Below are positions 55,091 to 63,934 of a DNA stretch of 64,000 nucleotides, one piece after another. The position numbers and the translations under genes are program-made. The notes under the pieces were generated by a model. It saw nothing but the letters and a program-made list of their open reading frames with translations, had not been told where the DNA came from and made no database searches. The stretch is from Winogradskyella arenosi (lineage in GTDB: Bacteria; Bacteroidota; Bacteroidia; Flavobacteriales; Flavobacteriaceae): NCBI RefSeq assembly GCF_003337305.1, contig NZ_QPJO01000005.1:1-64000 (forward strand). Direction: 5' to 3'. Position 1 is the first letter of the stretch, and every line of letters begins with the position of its first letter.

Positions 55091-55624
55091 TTGAGTATTA
55101 CTCCAACAGAACAGAAAATCATAGCTTACCTTCAAAAAAAAGATAAGCGGGCTTTGAATTTACTCTATGAAAACTATTCCAACAGTTTATATGGTGTAAT
55201 CTTAAAAATCACCGTTAATGAAGAAGTTGCACAAGACGCTTTACAAGAAACGTTTATTAAAGTATGGAAAAATGCTTCTAAATACGATCCTAAAAAAGCA
55301 AAACTCTTTACTTGGCTCTTCAGAATTGCGAGAAATACAGCCATTGATAAACTAAGAAGTTTTAATAATCGTTATCACAAGGAAGTCCAAATTGAAACTT
55401 CTAACGTATATATTCTACCAACAACAAATTTTAATGAAGACGTCATGGACATTAAAAGACACGTTGGTACACTAGAAAAAAAATATCAAATTGTGTTAGA
55501 TGCTTTGTTTTTTCAAGGTATGACACAACAAGAAGCGAGTGAAGAATTAAACATCCCACTCGGCACTATTAAATCTAGATTAAAAATAGGATTAAGAGAA
55601 CTGAAAAAAGTTTATAATCCATAA
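55091..55624 (+). CDS. ECF-type RNA polymerase sigma factor
   Basis: The 177-residue sigma-70 family protein has region 2 (YSNSLYGVILKITVNEEVAQDALQETFIKVW, read in parts) and region 4 (FFQGMTQQEASEELNIPLGTIKSRLKIGLRELKK, read in parts). The start is a TTG at 55091; no ATG fits the conserved beginning. It is followed 5 bases later by an anti-sigma gene, the standard ECF pairing. A small CACCTT/AAGGTG hairpin precedes it at 55003-55018. The target genes are unknown. Confidence 0.9.
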   Translation: MSITPTEQKIIAYLQKKDKRALNLLYENYSNSLYGVILKITVNEEVAQDALQETFIKVWKNASKYDPKKAKLFTWLFRIARNTAIDKLRSFNNRYHKEVQIETSNVYILPTTNFNEDVMDIKRHVGTLEKKYQIVLDALFFQGMTQQEASEELNIPLGTIKSRLKIGLRELKKVYNP

Positions 55625-55635
55625 ATTATTTGATC

Positions 55636-56427
55636 ATGGAAAAGCAAGTACAAACCTTTTTAAACTCTGATCTCTTACAGAAGTATGTTATTGGAGAAAC
55701 CACTTCAGAGGAAACTCGAGAAGCGGAACATTTTATTTCTAATTATCCTGAAGTAGCGCAAGCTTACGAAACGTTACAAGATAATTTAGAAATCATTACC
55801 AAAGCAGGCGCTACAGATATACCAAAAGATATTCTTGGAGATGTTTTGGAGGTATTAGAAGAGCAAGAGGCTCCTAAGGTGATTCATTTAACCCAAGACC
55901 GTAAAACACCTTGGTACAGTTTTGCCGCAAGTGCAGCTGCAGTCATCTTTGCCGTAACCTCTTTTATGTTCTATCAGAAAAATCAAGATCTGAAAAACGA
56001 AAACAATGTGGTCGTTGATGAACTTTTTGATTTACGTAGCGATATTGAAAGTAACAATTACAAGTTAGACGAATTATCTAGAGAATTATTAAAACTTAAT
56101 AATCCTGATTCTAAGAAATACGTTATTAATGGTAATGACCGCGCTAAGAATTTAAAAACTGTCGCGTATATTAACCCAGTGGAAAAAACCTCTATGATCG
56201 ATGTCATTACACTGCCACAATTACCTGAAGAACAACAATACCAAATTTGGGCTGAGCTACAGGATCGCATGGTTAACTTAGGAATTTTAGACGAGTCTGA
56301 CCGTAAGTTAAAACAGATTCCTTATATGGAAGACGCCTTAGCTTTAAGTATTAAAATAGGGACCAAAGGTGTTAATGCCAACGAGAATGACACTGAAGTT
56401 GCAGAAATTTCATTAAAGGATAAATAA
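55636..56427 (+). CDS. Anti-sigma factor, RskA-type C-terminal domain
   Basis: The 263-residue product has a short cytoplasmic N-terminal sigma-binding region (LLQKYVIGETTSEETREAEHFI, read in parts). One membrane helix follows (FAASAAAVIFAVTSFMFY), then a periplasmic coiled stretch and an RskA-like domain (IDVITLPQLPEEQQYQIWAEL, read in parts). The cytoplasmic part lacks the zinc-binding HxxxCxxC of classical anti-sigma factors. ATG at 55636 is chosen over an upstream TTG. It probably holds the adjacent ECF sigma factor at the membrane. Confidence 0.85.
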   Translation: MEKQVQTFLNSDLLQKYVIGETTSEETREAEHFISNYPEVAQAYETLQDNLEIITKAGATDIPKDILGDVLEVLEEQEAPKVIHLTQDRKTPWYSFAASAAAVIFAVTSFMFYQKNQDLKNENNVVVDELFDLRSDIESNNYKLDELSRELLKLNNPDSKKYVINGNDRAKNLKTVAYINPVEKTSMIDVITLPQLPEEQQYQIWAELQDRMVNLGILDESDRKLKQIPYMEDALALSIKIGTKGVNANENDTEVAEISLKDK

Positions 56428-56446
56428 TTCCCTTCATTACTATACT

Positions 56447-56477
56447 AAAAAAGGAGCCCGAAAACGGCTCCTTTTTT
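56447..56477 (+). terminator. Terminator of the ECF sigma/anti-sigma operon
   Basis: The stem AAAAAGGAGCC/GGCTCCTTTTT with a 7-base loop is followed by further T residues. Confidence 0.85.
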
Positions 56478-56590
56478 TACGGAATCGTATTAAATGTCTT
56501 AAAAACCTATAATTACAACATAAATAAAGCTTTCAATAACGCTATAGAAAAACAGCTTATAAATGGGCTTTAGAATAAATGTAAAAGCCT

Positions 56591-56598
56591 TATCTTTG
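56591..56598 (+). promoter_or_regulatory. Candidate -7 box before the small Cys-rich membrane protein gene
   Basis: TATCTTTG lies 24 bases before the ATG at 56623 and matches TAnnTTTG exactly. The upstream box is weak (TTTA, 18 bases away). Confidence 0.5.
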
Positions 56599-56622
56599 CA
56601 TCAAATTACACAAATTCTTATT

Positions 56623-56826
56623 ATGAAATTACTATTCATTACTTTAGGATTATTAGCCCTTGCCGTTGGCGGTATCGCTATAAAGATTTGGGCTAAAAAA
56701 GATGGAAAATTTGCAGGTACCTGTGCCAGCCAAAATCCTATGCTTAATAAAGAAGGAGAAGCTTGTGGTTTTTGTGGAAAAACGCCAGACGAATATAAAG
56801 ACTGTAGCGAACCACAACACTCTTAA
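56623..56826 (+). CDS. Small membrane-anchored cysteine-rich protein (67 aa)
   Basis: The 67-residue protein has one N-terminal membrane helix (LLFITLGLLALAVGGIAI) and a compact tail with four cysteines in the pattern GTC...EACGFCG...DC. The spacing CxxC with flanking Cys suggests a metal or redox site outside the membrane. Similar short proteins are common in flavobacteria next to glycosyltransferase genes, but I do not know their function. The ATG at 56623 follows the promoter box. It is probably the first gene of the operon with the GT2, sigma and Nramp-like genes. Confidence 0.75.
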   Translation: MKLLFITLGLLALAVGGIAIKIWAKKDGKFAGTCASQNPMLNKEGEACGFCGKTPDEYKDCSEPQHS

Positions 56827-56832
56827 GTTTCA

Positions 56833-57945
56833 ATGACGCTTACTTTAGTTTTATTTTATGCATTTATTGCAGTAGTTAGTGTTCAAATTATTTATTATTT
56901 AAGTTTTCTTTTTTCCTTCGGATTAAAATCTCCCGAAACTCGGTTAAAAAAACAGATTCCGATATCTATAATTGTCTGCGCCAAAAATGAAGCAGAGAAT
57001 TTAAAAAAAAATATCCCTTCCCTATTAAATCAAGACTATTCTAATTTCGAAATTGTCCTTGTTAACGATAGCTCGTTTGATGACACTTTAGAAATCATGG
57101 AAGACTTTGCTGCTAACAACAGTCAGGTAAAAGTTGTAGATGTTAAAGTGAGTGAAGCGTTTTGGGGTAATAAAAAGTACGCCCTTACTTTAGGTATTAA
57201 AGCTTCTTCTTACGACACCTTAGTGTTTACCGATGCCGATTGTACTCCGGCTTCAAACCAATGGTTGGCGCATATAAGTAGTCAATTTTCAAATGAAAAA
57301 TCAGTAGTCTTGGGCTATGGAGGTTATGCTAAAAAGAAATTCTCCCTACTCAATAAACTGATCCGTTTTGAAACCGTAATGACGGCACTTCAGTATTTCT
57401 CTTATGCTAAAATGGAAATCCCGTATATGGGTGTAGGGCGAAACTTAGCCTATAAGAAAGAGGTGTTCTTTAACAACTGTGGTTTTAACAGCCATATGGC
57501 TTTAAAATCTGGCGATGATGATTTATTTATCAACGAAGTAGCCAATGCCACAAATACAGCATTGTGTTTTTCAAAAGAAAGTTTTACCATTTCAGAGCCT
57601 AAGCACTCGTTTAAATCTTGGATTCTTCAAAAACGAAGACATGTGAGTACAGCGAAATATTACAAAGCAAAACACAAACTATTACTAGGCTTATTCTATC
57701 TCACACAATTAAGCTTTTGGATTTTAGGAGGGATATTTATTTATCTAGGTGTCTTGGTCCTATGGATCGCAGCACTTATAGCACTCCGCTTTCTTATACA
57801 GTGGGTTTGCTTTGGCTTTACCGCTAAAAAATTGGAAGAAACAGACCTCATCCTACTTTTACCTTTACTAGAAATTTCACTTATTACCTCACAATTAAGT
57901 ATCTTTATAGCTAATTTGATATCTAAGCCAACACATTGGAAATAA
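56833..57945 (+). CDS. Family 2 glycosyltransferase, membrane-bound
   Basis: The 370-residue GT2 enzyme has an N-terminal membrane helix, the GT-A domain with SIIVCAKNEAENL, EIVLVNDSSFDDT and the metal-binding FTDADCTP (DxD). An acidic base region (SGDDDLF) and a QKRRH (Q/RxxRW-like) motif follow, and 2-3 C-terminal helices close it. It is likely to make an envelope polysaccharide or glycolipid. The start is 6 bases after the small Cys-rich gene, and the end overlaps the sigma gene by 10 bases. Confidence 0.88.
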   Translation: MTLTLVLFYAFIAVVSVQIIYYLSFLFSFGLKSPETRLKKQIPISIIVCAKNEAENLKKNIPSLLNQDYSNFEIVLVNDSSFDDTLEIMEDFAANNSQVKVVDVKVSEAFWGNKKYALTLGIKASSYDTLVFTDADCTPASNQWLAHISSQFSNEKSVVLGYGGYAKKKFSLLNKLIRFETVMTALQYFSYAKMEIPYMGVGRNLAYKKEVFFNNCGFNSHMALKSGDDDLFINEVANATNTALCFSKESFTISEPKHSFKSWILQKRRHVSTAKYYKAKHKLLLGLFYLTQLSFWILGGIFIYLGVLVLWIAALIALRFLIQWVCFGFTAKKLEETDLILLLPLLEISLITSQLSIFIANLISKPTHWK

Positions 57946-58481
57946 AAGACGCCATAAACAAAGCTAAAAATAACAATCAAATTGCATTCAATTTTCTTTT
58001 AGATACCTATTGGAGTGATGTATATGCCTTTCAACTCAAACGTACCCTAAATGAAAATGATGCTGAAGATATTACCATACAAACATTTTCTAGAGCCTTT
58101 GACAAAATAAGTAGCTATAACGAAAACTATAAGTTTAAAACTTGGTTGATTACGATTTCCAAAAATATTCATATTGATCTTATTAGAAAACAAAAGCACG
58201 CTATAGGCGACACTTCTAAAGATAATGATGAACGTTATTTTGATATTGTTGATAACTCCCCTACTCCTGAAGATAAAATTATTACAGAACAAAATCTCGC
58301 TAAACTCTTAAGGGATATAAAAAAGCTAAAACCCCATTATCAAGAAATTATTAATCTCAGGTATTTCCAAGAGTTGAGTTATAAGGAAATCTCAGAGCAT
58401 CTGAACGAGCCTATTAATAACGTTAAAGTGAAACTACTGCGCGCAAAAAAATTATTAGCGGCTATTATTACCAAAAGTTAG
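57936..58481 (+). CDS. ECF-type RNA polymerase sigma factor (second)
   Basis: The 181-residue protein has region 2 (FNFLLDTYWSDVYAFQLKRTLNENDAEDITIQTFSRAF, read in parts) and region 4 (LKPHYQEIINLRYFQELSYKEISEHLNEPINNVKVKL, read in parts). The start TTG at 57936 overlaps the upstream glycosyltransferase gene. No anti-sigma gene is adjacent; instead the next gene overlaps it by one base and encodes an Nramp-like transporter. It may control envelope genes, but the target is unknown. Confidence 0.88.
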   Translation: MEIKDAINKAKNNNQIAFNFLLDTYWSDVYAFQLKRTLNENDAEDITIQTFSRAFDKISSYNENYKFKTWLITISKNIHIDLIRKQKHAIGDTSKDNDERYFDIVDNSPTPEDKIITEQNLAKLLRDIKKLKPHYQEIINLRYFQELSYKEISEHLNEPINNVKVKLLRAKKLLAAIITKS

Positions 58482-59725
58482 TGTTTGCTTTATTAAAAAA
58501 ATTAGGTCCGGGCATTTTATTTGCAGGTGCAGCGATTGGAGTCTCTCACATTGTTATGTCTACAAGAGCTGGTGCCGATTTCGGTTTAGGATTACTATGG
58601 GCCTTACTGCTGGTACATCTTTGTAAATACCCTTTCTTTTTATTTGGCGCAAAGTATGCTGCGGCTACCGGCGAAAGTCTTATTTATGGGTATTACCGCT
58701 TAGGTAAAGGTGTATTACTGACGTATTTCATACTAAATATTGCCACAATTTTCACCATACAAACCGCAGTAACTATCGTTACCGCTGGGATTGCAGACAC
58801 GCTTTTTGGCGATATTAGTTTTCTGAACTTTGGGTATACTCAGATTTCTAGTATTGAAATTTGGACCGTGATCATCTTAGCGATCTCCTTACTTATTTTA
58901 TTTTTGGGCAACTATAAGGCCTTAGACAAAATCATAAAGCTGATCATCTTTTTACTGACCTTAAGTACTCTTATCGCCTTGTTTTTCGCTTACCACGATT
59001 TCTCCGAGCCCTTGAACTTTACTCAAATAACACCTAAGACTTCAGTAGAAATGGCATTTTTAGTCGCTTTTATGGGCTGGATGCCCGCACCATTAGATGT
59101 TTCCATTTGGCATTCCATTTGGGCCATTGAAAAACAAAAAGAAAACCATGACGTATCACCAAAATCCATTCTATTAGATTTTAATATGGGGTACTTTGGG
59201 GCCATGCTCTTAGGTATTGGCTTCCTTAGTTTAGGTTATTTTGTCATGTATGGTTCTGATACTCCCTTTAGTCCAAAGGCCACACTATTTGCAAGTCAAC
59301 TGATAGAGATGTACACTTCCAATTTAGGGCAATGGGCCTATATTGTTATTGGTATAGCCGTGCTCACCACCATGTTTAGCACCACTTTAACCACCTTAGA
59401 TGCCTCACCAAGAGCCATGAACAAAAGTATGGAAGTACTCACCCACAAAACTTTTAAAAACGGTTATCTCTTCTGGATTGTTTTACTGACTCTTGGAACT
59501 TTAATTATCTTTTTTGCCTTTGCTTCAGAAATGGGGATTCTAATAAAAACGGCTACCGTACTCTCTTTTCTTACCGCGCCATTTTATGCCTTTGTAAATT
59601 ATAGATTAATCTGTAGCAAGCATACACCTGAAACTTGGCGACCTAAACGCCTATTACATCTTTTAGCGTGGTTAGGTATTATTTTTCTAATTGCATTTAG
59701 TCTGTGGTACGTGGCCATACTATAG
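58481..59725 (+). CDS. Divergent Nramp-family transporter
   Basis: The 414-residue, 11-helix protein has the LeuT/Nramp fold, with [27 protein letters not shown] (read in parts) as TM1 and [16 protein letters not shown] as TM6. The metal-binding DPGN of classical Nramp is replaced by a GVSHIV-type segment, and the usual TM6 MPH is MPA. Metal specificity may therefore differ from the Mn/Fe transporters, as in other divergent Nramp-related clades. The start GTG overlaps the sigma stop (TAGTG). Confidence 0.8.
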   Translation: MFALLKKLGPGILFAGAAIGVSHIVMSTRAGADFGLGLLWALLLVHLCKYPFFLFGAKYAAATGESLIYGYYRLGKGVLLTYFILNIATIFTIQTAVTIVTAGIADTLFGDISFLNFGYTQISSIEIWTVIILAISLLILFLGNYKALDKIIKLIIFLLTLSTLIALFFAYHDFSEPLNFTQITPKTSVEMAFLVAFMGWMPAPLDVSIWHSIWAIEKQKENHDVSPKSILLDFNMGYFGAMLLGIGFLSLGYFVMYGSDTPFSPKATLFASQLIEMYTSNLGQWAYIVIGIAVLTTMFSTTLTTLDASPRAMNKSMEVLTHKTFKNGYLFWIVLLTLGTLIIFFAFASEMGILIKTATVLSFLTAPFYAFVNYRLICSKHTPETWRPKRLLHLLAWLGIIFLIAFSLWYVAIL

Positions 59726-59746
59726 ATTATTTAATTATTTACTTTG

Positions 59747-59754
59747 TATCTTTG
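59747..59754 (+). promoter_or_regulatory. Candidate -7 box of lipA
   Basis: TATCTTTG matches TAnnTTTG exactly, 21 bases before the lipA ATG. A clear -33 box is not seen. Confidence 0.5.
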
Positions 59755-59775
59755 CAGCAAGAAATTGATAATTGC

Positions 59776-60648
59776 ATGGAAACCACAGTTGCTTCAAATA
59801 TTTTACCAGAAAGAAAACCGAAATGGTTAAGAGTAAAATTACCTACGGGCAAAAAATACACGGAACTCAGATCTTTAGTGGACAAGTATAAATTAAATAC
59901 TATTTGTACCTCTGGAAGCTGTCCTAATATGGGAGAATGTTGGGGAGAAGGTACTGCAACCTTTATGATTTTAGGAAATGTTTGTACCCGATCATGTGGA
60001 TTCTGTGGTGTTAAAACCGGACGTCCAGAAACGGTAGATTGGGATGAGCCAGAAAAAGTAGCACGTTCCATAAAATTAATGCAAATTAAACATGCCGTTT
60101 TAACGAGTGTTGACCGTGACGATTTAAAAGACATGGGAAGCATTATGTGGGCAGAGACTGTTAAGGCGGTTAGACGCATGAATCCTGAGACCACCTTAGA
60201 AACTCTTATTCCAGATTTTCAAGGTATTGAAAAACACATTGACCGTATTATTGATGTAGCTCCGGAAGTTGTTTCGCATAATATTGAAACTGTAAGACGT
60301 TTAACGCGTGATGTAAGAATACAAGCGAAATACGATCGTAGTCTTGGTGTATTAAAATATTTAAAATCGCAAGGTCAACGTCGTACAAAATCAGGAATTA
60401 TGCTTGGTTTAGGTGAAGAACGCGAAGAGGTGATTCAAACCCTTCACGATTTAAGAGCTAATGATGTAGATGTAGTGACTATTGGGCAATACTTACAACC
60501 TAGTAAAAAACACTTACCTGTAAAATCGTTTATCAACCCAGATCAATTTAAAGAATACGAAGACATTGGTTTAGAGTTAGGCTTTAGACATGTAGAAAGT
60601 AGTGCCTTAGTACGATCGTCTTACAAAGCACAAAAACACATCAATTAA
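59776..60648 (+). CDS. lipA: Lipoyl synthase
   Basis: The 290-residue radical-SAM enzyme inserts sulfur at C6 and C8 of octanoyl groups. One cluster is held by [12 protein letters not shown], the second by CTRSCGFC, and the C-terminal RSSY tail is present (ALVRSSYKA). ATG at 59776 (METTVASN) is chosen because the upstream frame reads through the promoter. It overlaps the following GAPDH gene by one base (TAATG). Confidence 0.96.
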   Translation: METTVASNILPERKPKWLRVKLPTGKKYTELRSLVDKYKLNTICTSGSCPNMGECWGEGTATFMILGNVCTRSCGFCGVKTGRPETVDWDEPEKVARSIKLMQIKHAVLTSVDRDDLKDMGSIMWAETVKAVRRMNPETTLETLIPDFQGIEKHIDRIIDVAPEVVSHNIETVRRLTRDVRIQAKYDRSLGVLKYLKSQGQRRTKSGIMLGLGEEREEVIQTLHDLRANDVDVVTIGQYLQPSKKHLPVKSFINPDQFKEYEDIGLELGFRHVESSALVRSSYKAQKHIN

Positions 60649-61652
60649 TGATCAGAGTAGCCATCAATGGTTTTGGTAGAATAGGTCGACGCGTTTTTAG
60701 ATTAGCTTTAGCGCATCCGGATATAGAAATTGTTGCTATTAATGATTTAGCGGATAGTAAAACACTAAGCCATTTACTAAAATACGACAGTATTCACGGC
60801 GTTTTAAAAGATAAGGTTTCCTTTGATGACCAACATATTATCATCAATGAAGTGGCTATTCCTTTATACAACTATACGCATCCACATGATATTAAATGGT
60901 CTGCTGTAGCACCTGATTTTGTTGTAGAATCTACTGGGAAGTTTAAAACTAAAACAGAACTACAACACCATATAACCAATGGTGCAAAACGCGTTATATT
61001 ATCAGTTCCGGCTGTAGATGATGAAATTAAAACCATCGTTTTAGGTATTAATGACCAAAGTATTGATGGTAGCGAAACAATTTTATCTAACGCCTCGTGT
61101 ACCACCAATAATGCCGCCCCTATGATTGCGCTAATAAAAGCGCATTTAGGGATTAAACAAGCCTATATTACAACGATTCATTCGTACACTACCGACCAAA
61201 GCTTACACGACCAGCCTCATAAAGACTTAAGACGGGCTCGTGCTGCCGGACAATCTATAGTTCCAACAACCACTGGTGCCGCCAAAGCCTTAACCAAAAT
61301 TTTTCCAGACCTTTCCGAGGTCATTGGAGGCTGTGGTATTAGAGTTCCGGTTGCCAATGGTTCTTTGACCGACATTACGATTAATGTTGAAAAACCGACA
61401 TCAATTGCTGCAGTTAATTCTATTTTTAAAAATGCTTCAGAAAATGAACTTAAAGGCATTTTAGAATACACTGAAGACCCAATAGTATCAATCGATATTG
61501 TTGGAAATCCGCACTCTTGCATCTTTGATGCCCAGATGACCTCTGTGATTGGAAATATGGTTAAAATAGTTGGATGGTACGACAATGAAACGGGTTACAG
61601 TTCTAGAATTTTAAATTTAATTTGCAATATATCGGACAAAAAAGCACTTTAA
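60648..61652 (+). CDS. gap: Type I glyceraldehyde-3-phosphate dehydrogenase
   Basis: The 334-residue enzyme has the NAD-binding NGFGRIGRR, Asp33 that favours NAD over NADP (AINDLAD), catalytic Cys151 in SNASCTTNNAAP and His178 in TTIHSY. The canonical sequence after the catalytic cysteine is CTTNCLAP; here the second cysteine is Asn155. Translation is probably coupled to lipA. It may be a second, specialised GAPDH (anabolic or pyridoxal-related) rather than the main glycolytic one. Confidence 0.88.
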   Translation: MIRVAINGFGRIGRRVFRLALAHPDIEIVAINDLADSKTLSHLLKYDSIHGVLKDKVSFDDQHIIINEVAIPLYNYTHPHDIKWSAVAPDFVVESTGKFKTKTELQHHITNGAKRVILSVPAVDDEIKTIVLGINDQSIDGSETILSNASCTTNNAAPMIALIKAHLGIKQAYITTIHSYTTDQSLHDQPHKDLRRARAAGQSIVPTTTGAAKALTKIFPDLSEVIGGCGIRVPVANGSLTDITINVEKPTSIAAVNSIFKNASENELKGILEYTEDPIVSIDIVGNPHSCIFDAQMTSVIGNMVKIVGWYDNETGYSSRILNLICNISDKKAL

Positions 61653-61665
61653 TCGAATAAATAAT

Positions 61666-61673
61666 TATATTTG
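61666..61673 (+). promoter_or_regulatory. Candidate -7 box of the hybrid kinase gene
   Basis: TATATTTG lies 20 bases before the kinase ATG at 61694 and matches TAnnTTTG. Confidence 0.45.
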
Positions 61674-61693
61674 TTCAAATTTAAATGCGCTGA

Positions 61694-63934
61694 ATGTCAC
61701 CGATTAAACACATCATATTTGTAATTTTAGCCTGCTTTTGCAGTCTTTTGTTTGCACAACAAATAGGAGCTGATGATGACGGTATGCTCTCCATAAGACT
61801 TCTAGAACACCTCAATCAGGCCAAATTAGACAGTAATCGTGGTAAATATTATAACGCTTTAGATAATCTAGATAAAGCTTTAAATGCCTCAATTAAAATA
61901 GGCGATCAATCCCAACAAGGAAAAATTTATTTGAAAATTGCCAAAGTGCAATTCTTAGTCGGTGAGAAGGACAAAGCTAATCTTTCCATTAGCAAAGCCA
62001 TGAAAATCCAACGTGAAATTGGTGATTATGGTAATTTAGCCGCCGCATATAATATTAAAGGGGTAATGTATAGTACCCAAGAAGAATATGAGGAAGCTTT
62101 AGATTATTTTAATTCAGCAAAAACCTTATTTGAACAAGAAGGCATCGAAGAATACACGTCTGATGTTACCCTTAATGAAGCCAAGGTTTATATTGCCTTA
62201 AAACGCTACGCAGAGGCTAAAGCCGATTTAGAAAAGACCATTATCATTGCTAAAAAATACAACCAACAACGCCGTCTTAGTGGCGCGCTTATCTACAGCG
62301 GAAAAGTATTTTGTGCCATGGGCAACCTTAGAATGGCTGAGATGCAAACCGAGGAAGGTCTTGCCATTGCTCAGGAACTCAATAATTTTAGTGATGAAAA
62401 TGAAGCCTACTTAACCCTTAGTGATATTCATGAAAAAAATGGGGACTATAAAAATTCGCATTTCTATATCAAGAAACACATCCACTTATCAGATTCGCTT
62501 TTAAATGTAAAGCGTCAGAATATTGCGACTGGCATTTCTAACGAATCAATTACCGATTATAAAGACGCCCAAAACGAACAACTTAAGGCCCAAATAGACG
62601 AGGTAAATGCAGAAAGTGCGTTTAGTAGAATTACAACTATATTGAGTATCGCCTTAATTACCATTTTATCATTATTAACCTTATCCTTATATAAGAATAA
62701 TAATATTAGGCTCAATACGAATACCATGCTTCATAAGAAGAATGACGAATTAATATTAGCAAAAGAAAAAGCAGAATTAGCGTCTAAAACAAAGGCCAAC
62801 TTCCTATCTACCGTAACCCACGAGTTAAGAACACCACTATACGCTGTAACAGGTTTAACCAATATGCTTTTAGATGAAGACCCTAAACCGCATCAAATTC
62901 AGCATTTAAAATCTTTAAAATTTTCAGGAGATTACCTCTTAACCTTTATCAATGATATTCTTCAAATTAATAAAATTGAGGCGAATAAAGTAGAAGTAGA
63001 TCCGGAACACTTTAATTTAAAACTGAAATTAGAAAATGTCATCTCTGCCTTAAGCAATTCAGCAAAAGATCAAGATACAACCATACATTTCGACTACGCT
63101 AAAGACCTCCCAGAAAATTTTATTGGAGATCAACTCAAGATTTCGCAAATCTTAATTAACCTTCTTGGTAATGCAATTAAGTTTACACAAGACGGTGATA
63201 TTTGGGTAAGAACCTCTAAAATAGATCAAAACGACGATACATATAGACTTCGTTTTGAAATTGAAGATAACGGAATTGGGATTACCAAAGAGAAGCAAGA
63301 GCACATGTTTGAAAGCTTTTCACAAGGGTCGGTACAAATTAATAGAAAATATGGTGGTACAGGTTTAGGTTTATCTATTGTAAAAGGATTAATTCAAATT
63401 CTGAAAGGAAAAATTTACCTTAAGAGTGAATTAGGTAAAGGAACCACCTTCTTTTTTGAAATCCCATTAGAGCATGATAAAACGGCCGATAAGCCAGAAG
63501 TTATAGAAGTTAAAAAAGGGAATAAGATGGAGGATTTGGATTTAAGCAATGTTAAAATTCTTATCGTAGAAGACAACAAGATCAACCAAATGATCACGAA
63601 AAAGATTCTGAATAAGATGAACTTAAGTTGTGACGTTGTTGATAATGGTGAAGCTGCCGTAGAACAAGTTAAAATCGTTAAGTACGATGTAGTTCTTATG
63701 GACATTCATATGCCAGGGATTAGCGGACTAGAAGCCACTAAGATTATTAGATCTTTTGATAAGGAATTAACCATCTTTGCGCTAACCGCTGTTACTTTAG
63801 AGGATAAAATGCACGAGTTTGGAGAAGCTGGTTTTGATGATATTATTTCTAAACCATTTAAACAAGAAGACTTTGAAGATAAACTTCATGCAGCACTTAC
63901 CGGACAAAAAATAGTATCTAGTTTCTTTAATTAA
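61694..63934 (+). CDS. TPR-sensor hybrid histidine kinase
   Basis: The 746-residue protein has an N-terminal signal peptide and an extracytoplasmic TPR domain (repeats such as YYNALDNLDKALNAS and EEALDYFNSAKTLFE). One membrane helix (ITTILSIALITILSLLTLSLY, read in parts) follows, then HisKA with His376 (THELRTPLYA), HATPase_c (NLLGNAIKF, DNGIGI, GTGLGLSIVKGL), and a receiver with Asp670 (VVLMDIHMPG). It is a hybrid sensor typical of Bacteroidota; the TPR domain probably senses a periplasmic protein or polymer. No response regulator is adjacent, so a phosphotransfer partner is expected elsewhere. Confidence 0.92.
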   Translation: MSPIKHIIFVILACFCSLLFAQQIGADDDGMLSIRLLEHLNQAKLDSNRGKYYNALDNLDKALNASIKIGDQSQQGKIYLKIAKVQFLVGEKDKANLSISKAMKIQREIGDYGNLAAAYNIKGVMYSTQEEYEEALDYFNSAKTLFEQEGIEEYTSDVTLNEAKVYIALKRYAEAKADLEKTIIIAKKYNQQRRLSGALIYSGKVFCAMGNLRMAEMQTEEGLAIAQELNNFSDENEAYLTLSDIHEKNGDYKNSHFYIKKHIHLSDSLLNVKRQNIATGISNESITDYKDAQNEQLKAQIDEVNAESAFSRITTILSIALITILSLLTLSLYKNNNIRLNTNTMLHKKNDELILAKEKAELASKTKANFLSTVTHELRTPLYAVTGLTNMLLDEDPKPHQIQHLKSLKFSGDYLLTFINDILQINKIEANKVEVDPEHFNLKLKLENVISALSNSAKDQDTTIHFDYAKDLPENFIGDQLKISQILINLLGNAIKFTQDGDIWVRTSKIDQNDDTYRLRFEIEDNGIGITKEKQEHMFESFSQGSVQINRKYGGTGLGLSIVKGLIQILKGKIYLKSELGKGTTFFFEIPLEHDKTADKPEVIEVKKGNKMEDLDLSNVKILIVEDNKINQMITKKILNKMNLSCDVVDNGEAAVEQVKIVKYDVVLMDIHMPGISGLEATKIIRSFDKELTIFALTAVTLEDKMHEFGEAGFDDIISKPFKQEDFEDKLHAALTGQKIVSSFFN

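Noticed and set aside
59704..59775. Upstream extension of lipA from GTG at 59704
   Set aside because: It reads through the TATCTTTG promoter box and overlaps the transporter stop; the conserved start is METTVAS at 59776.
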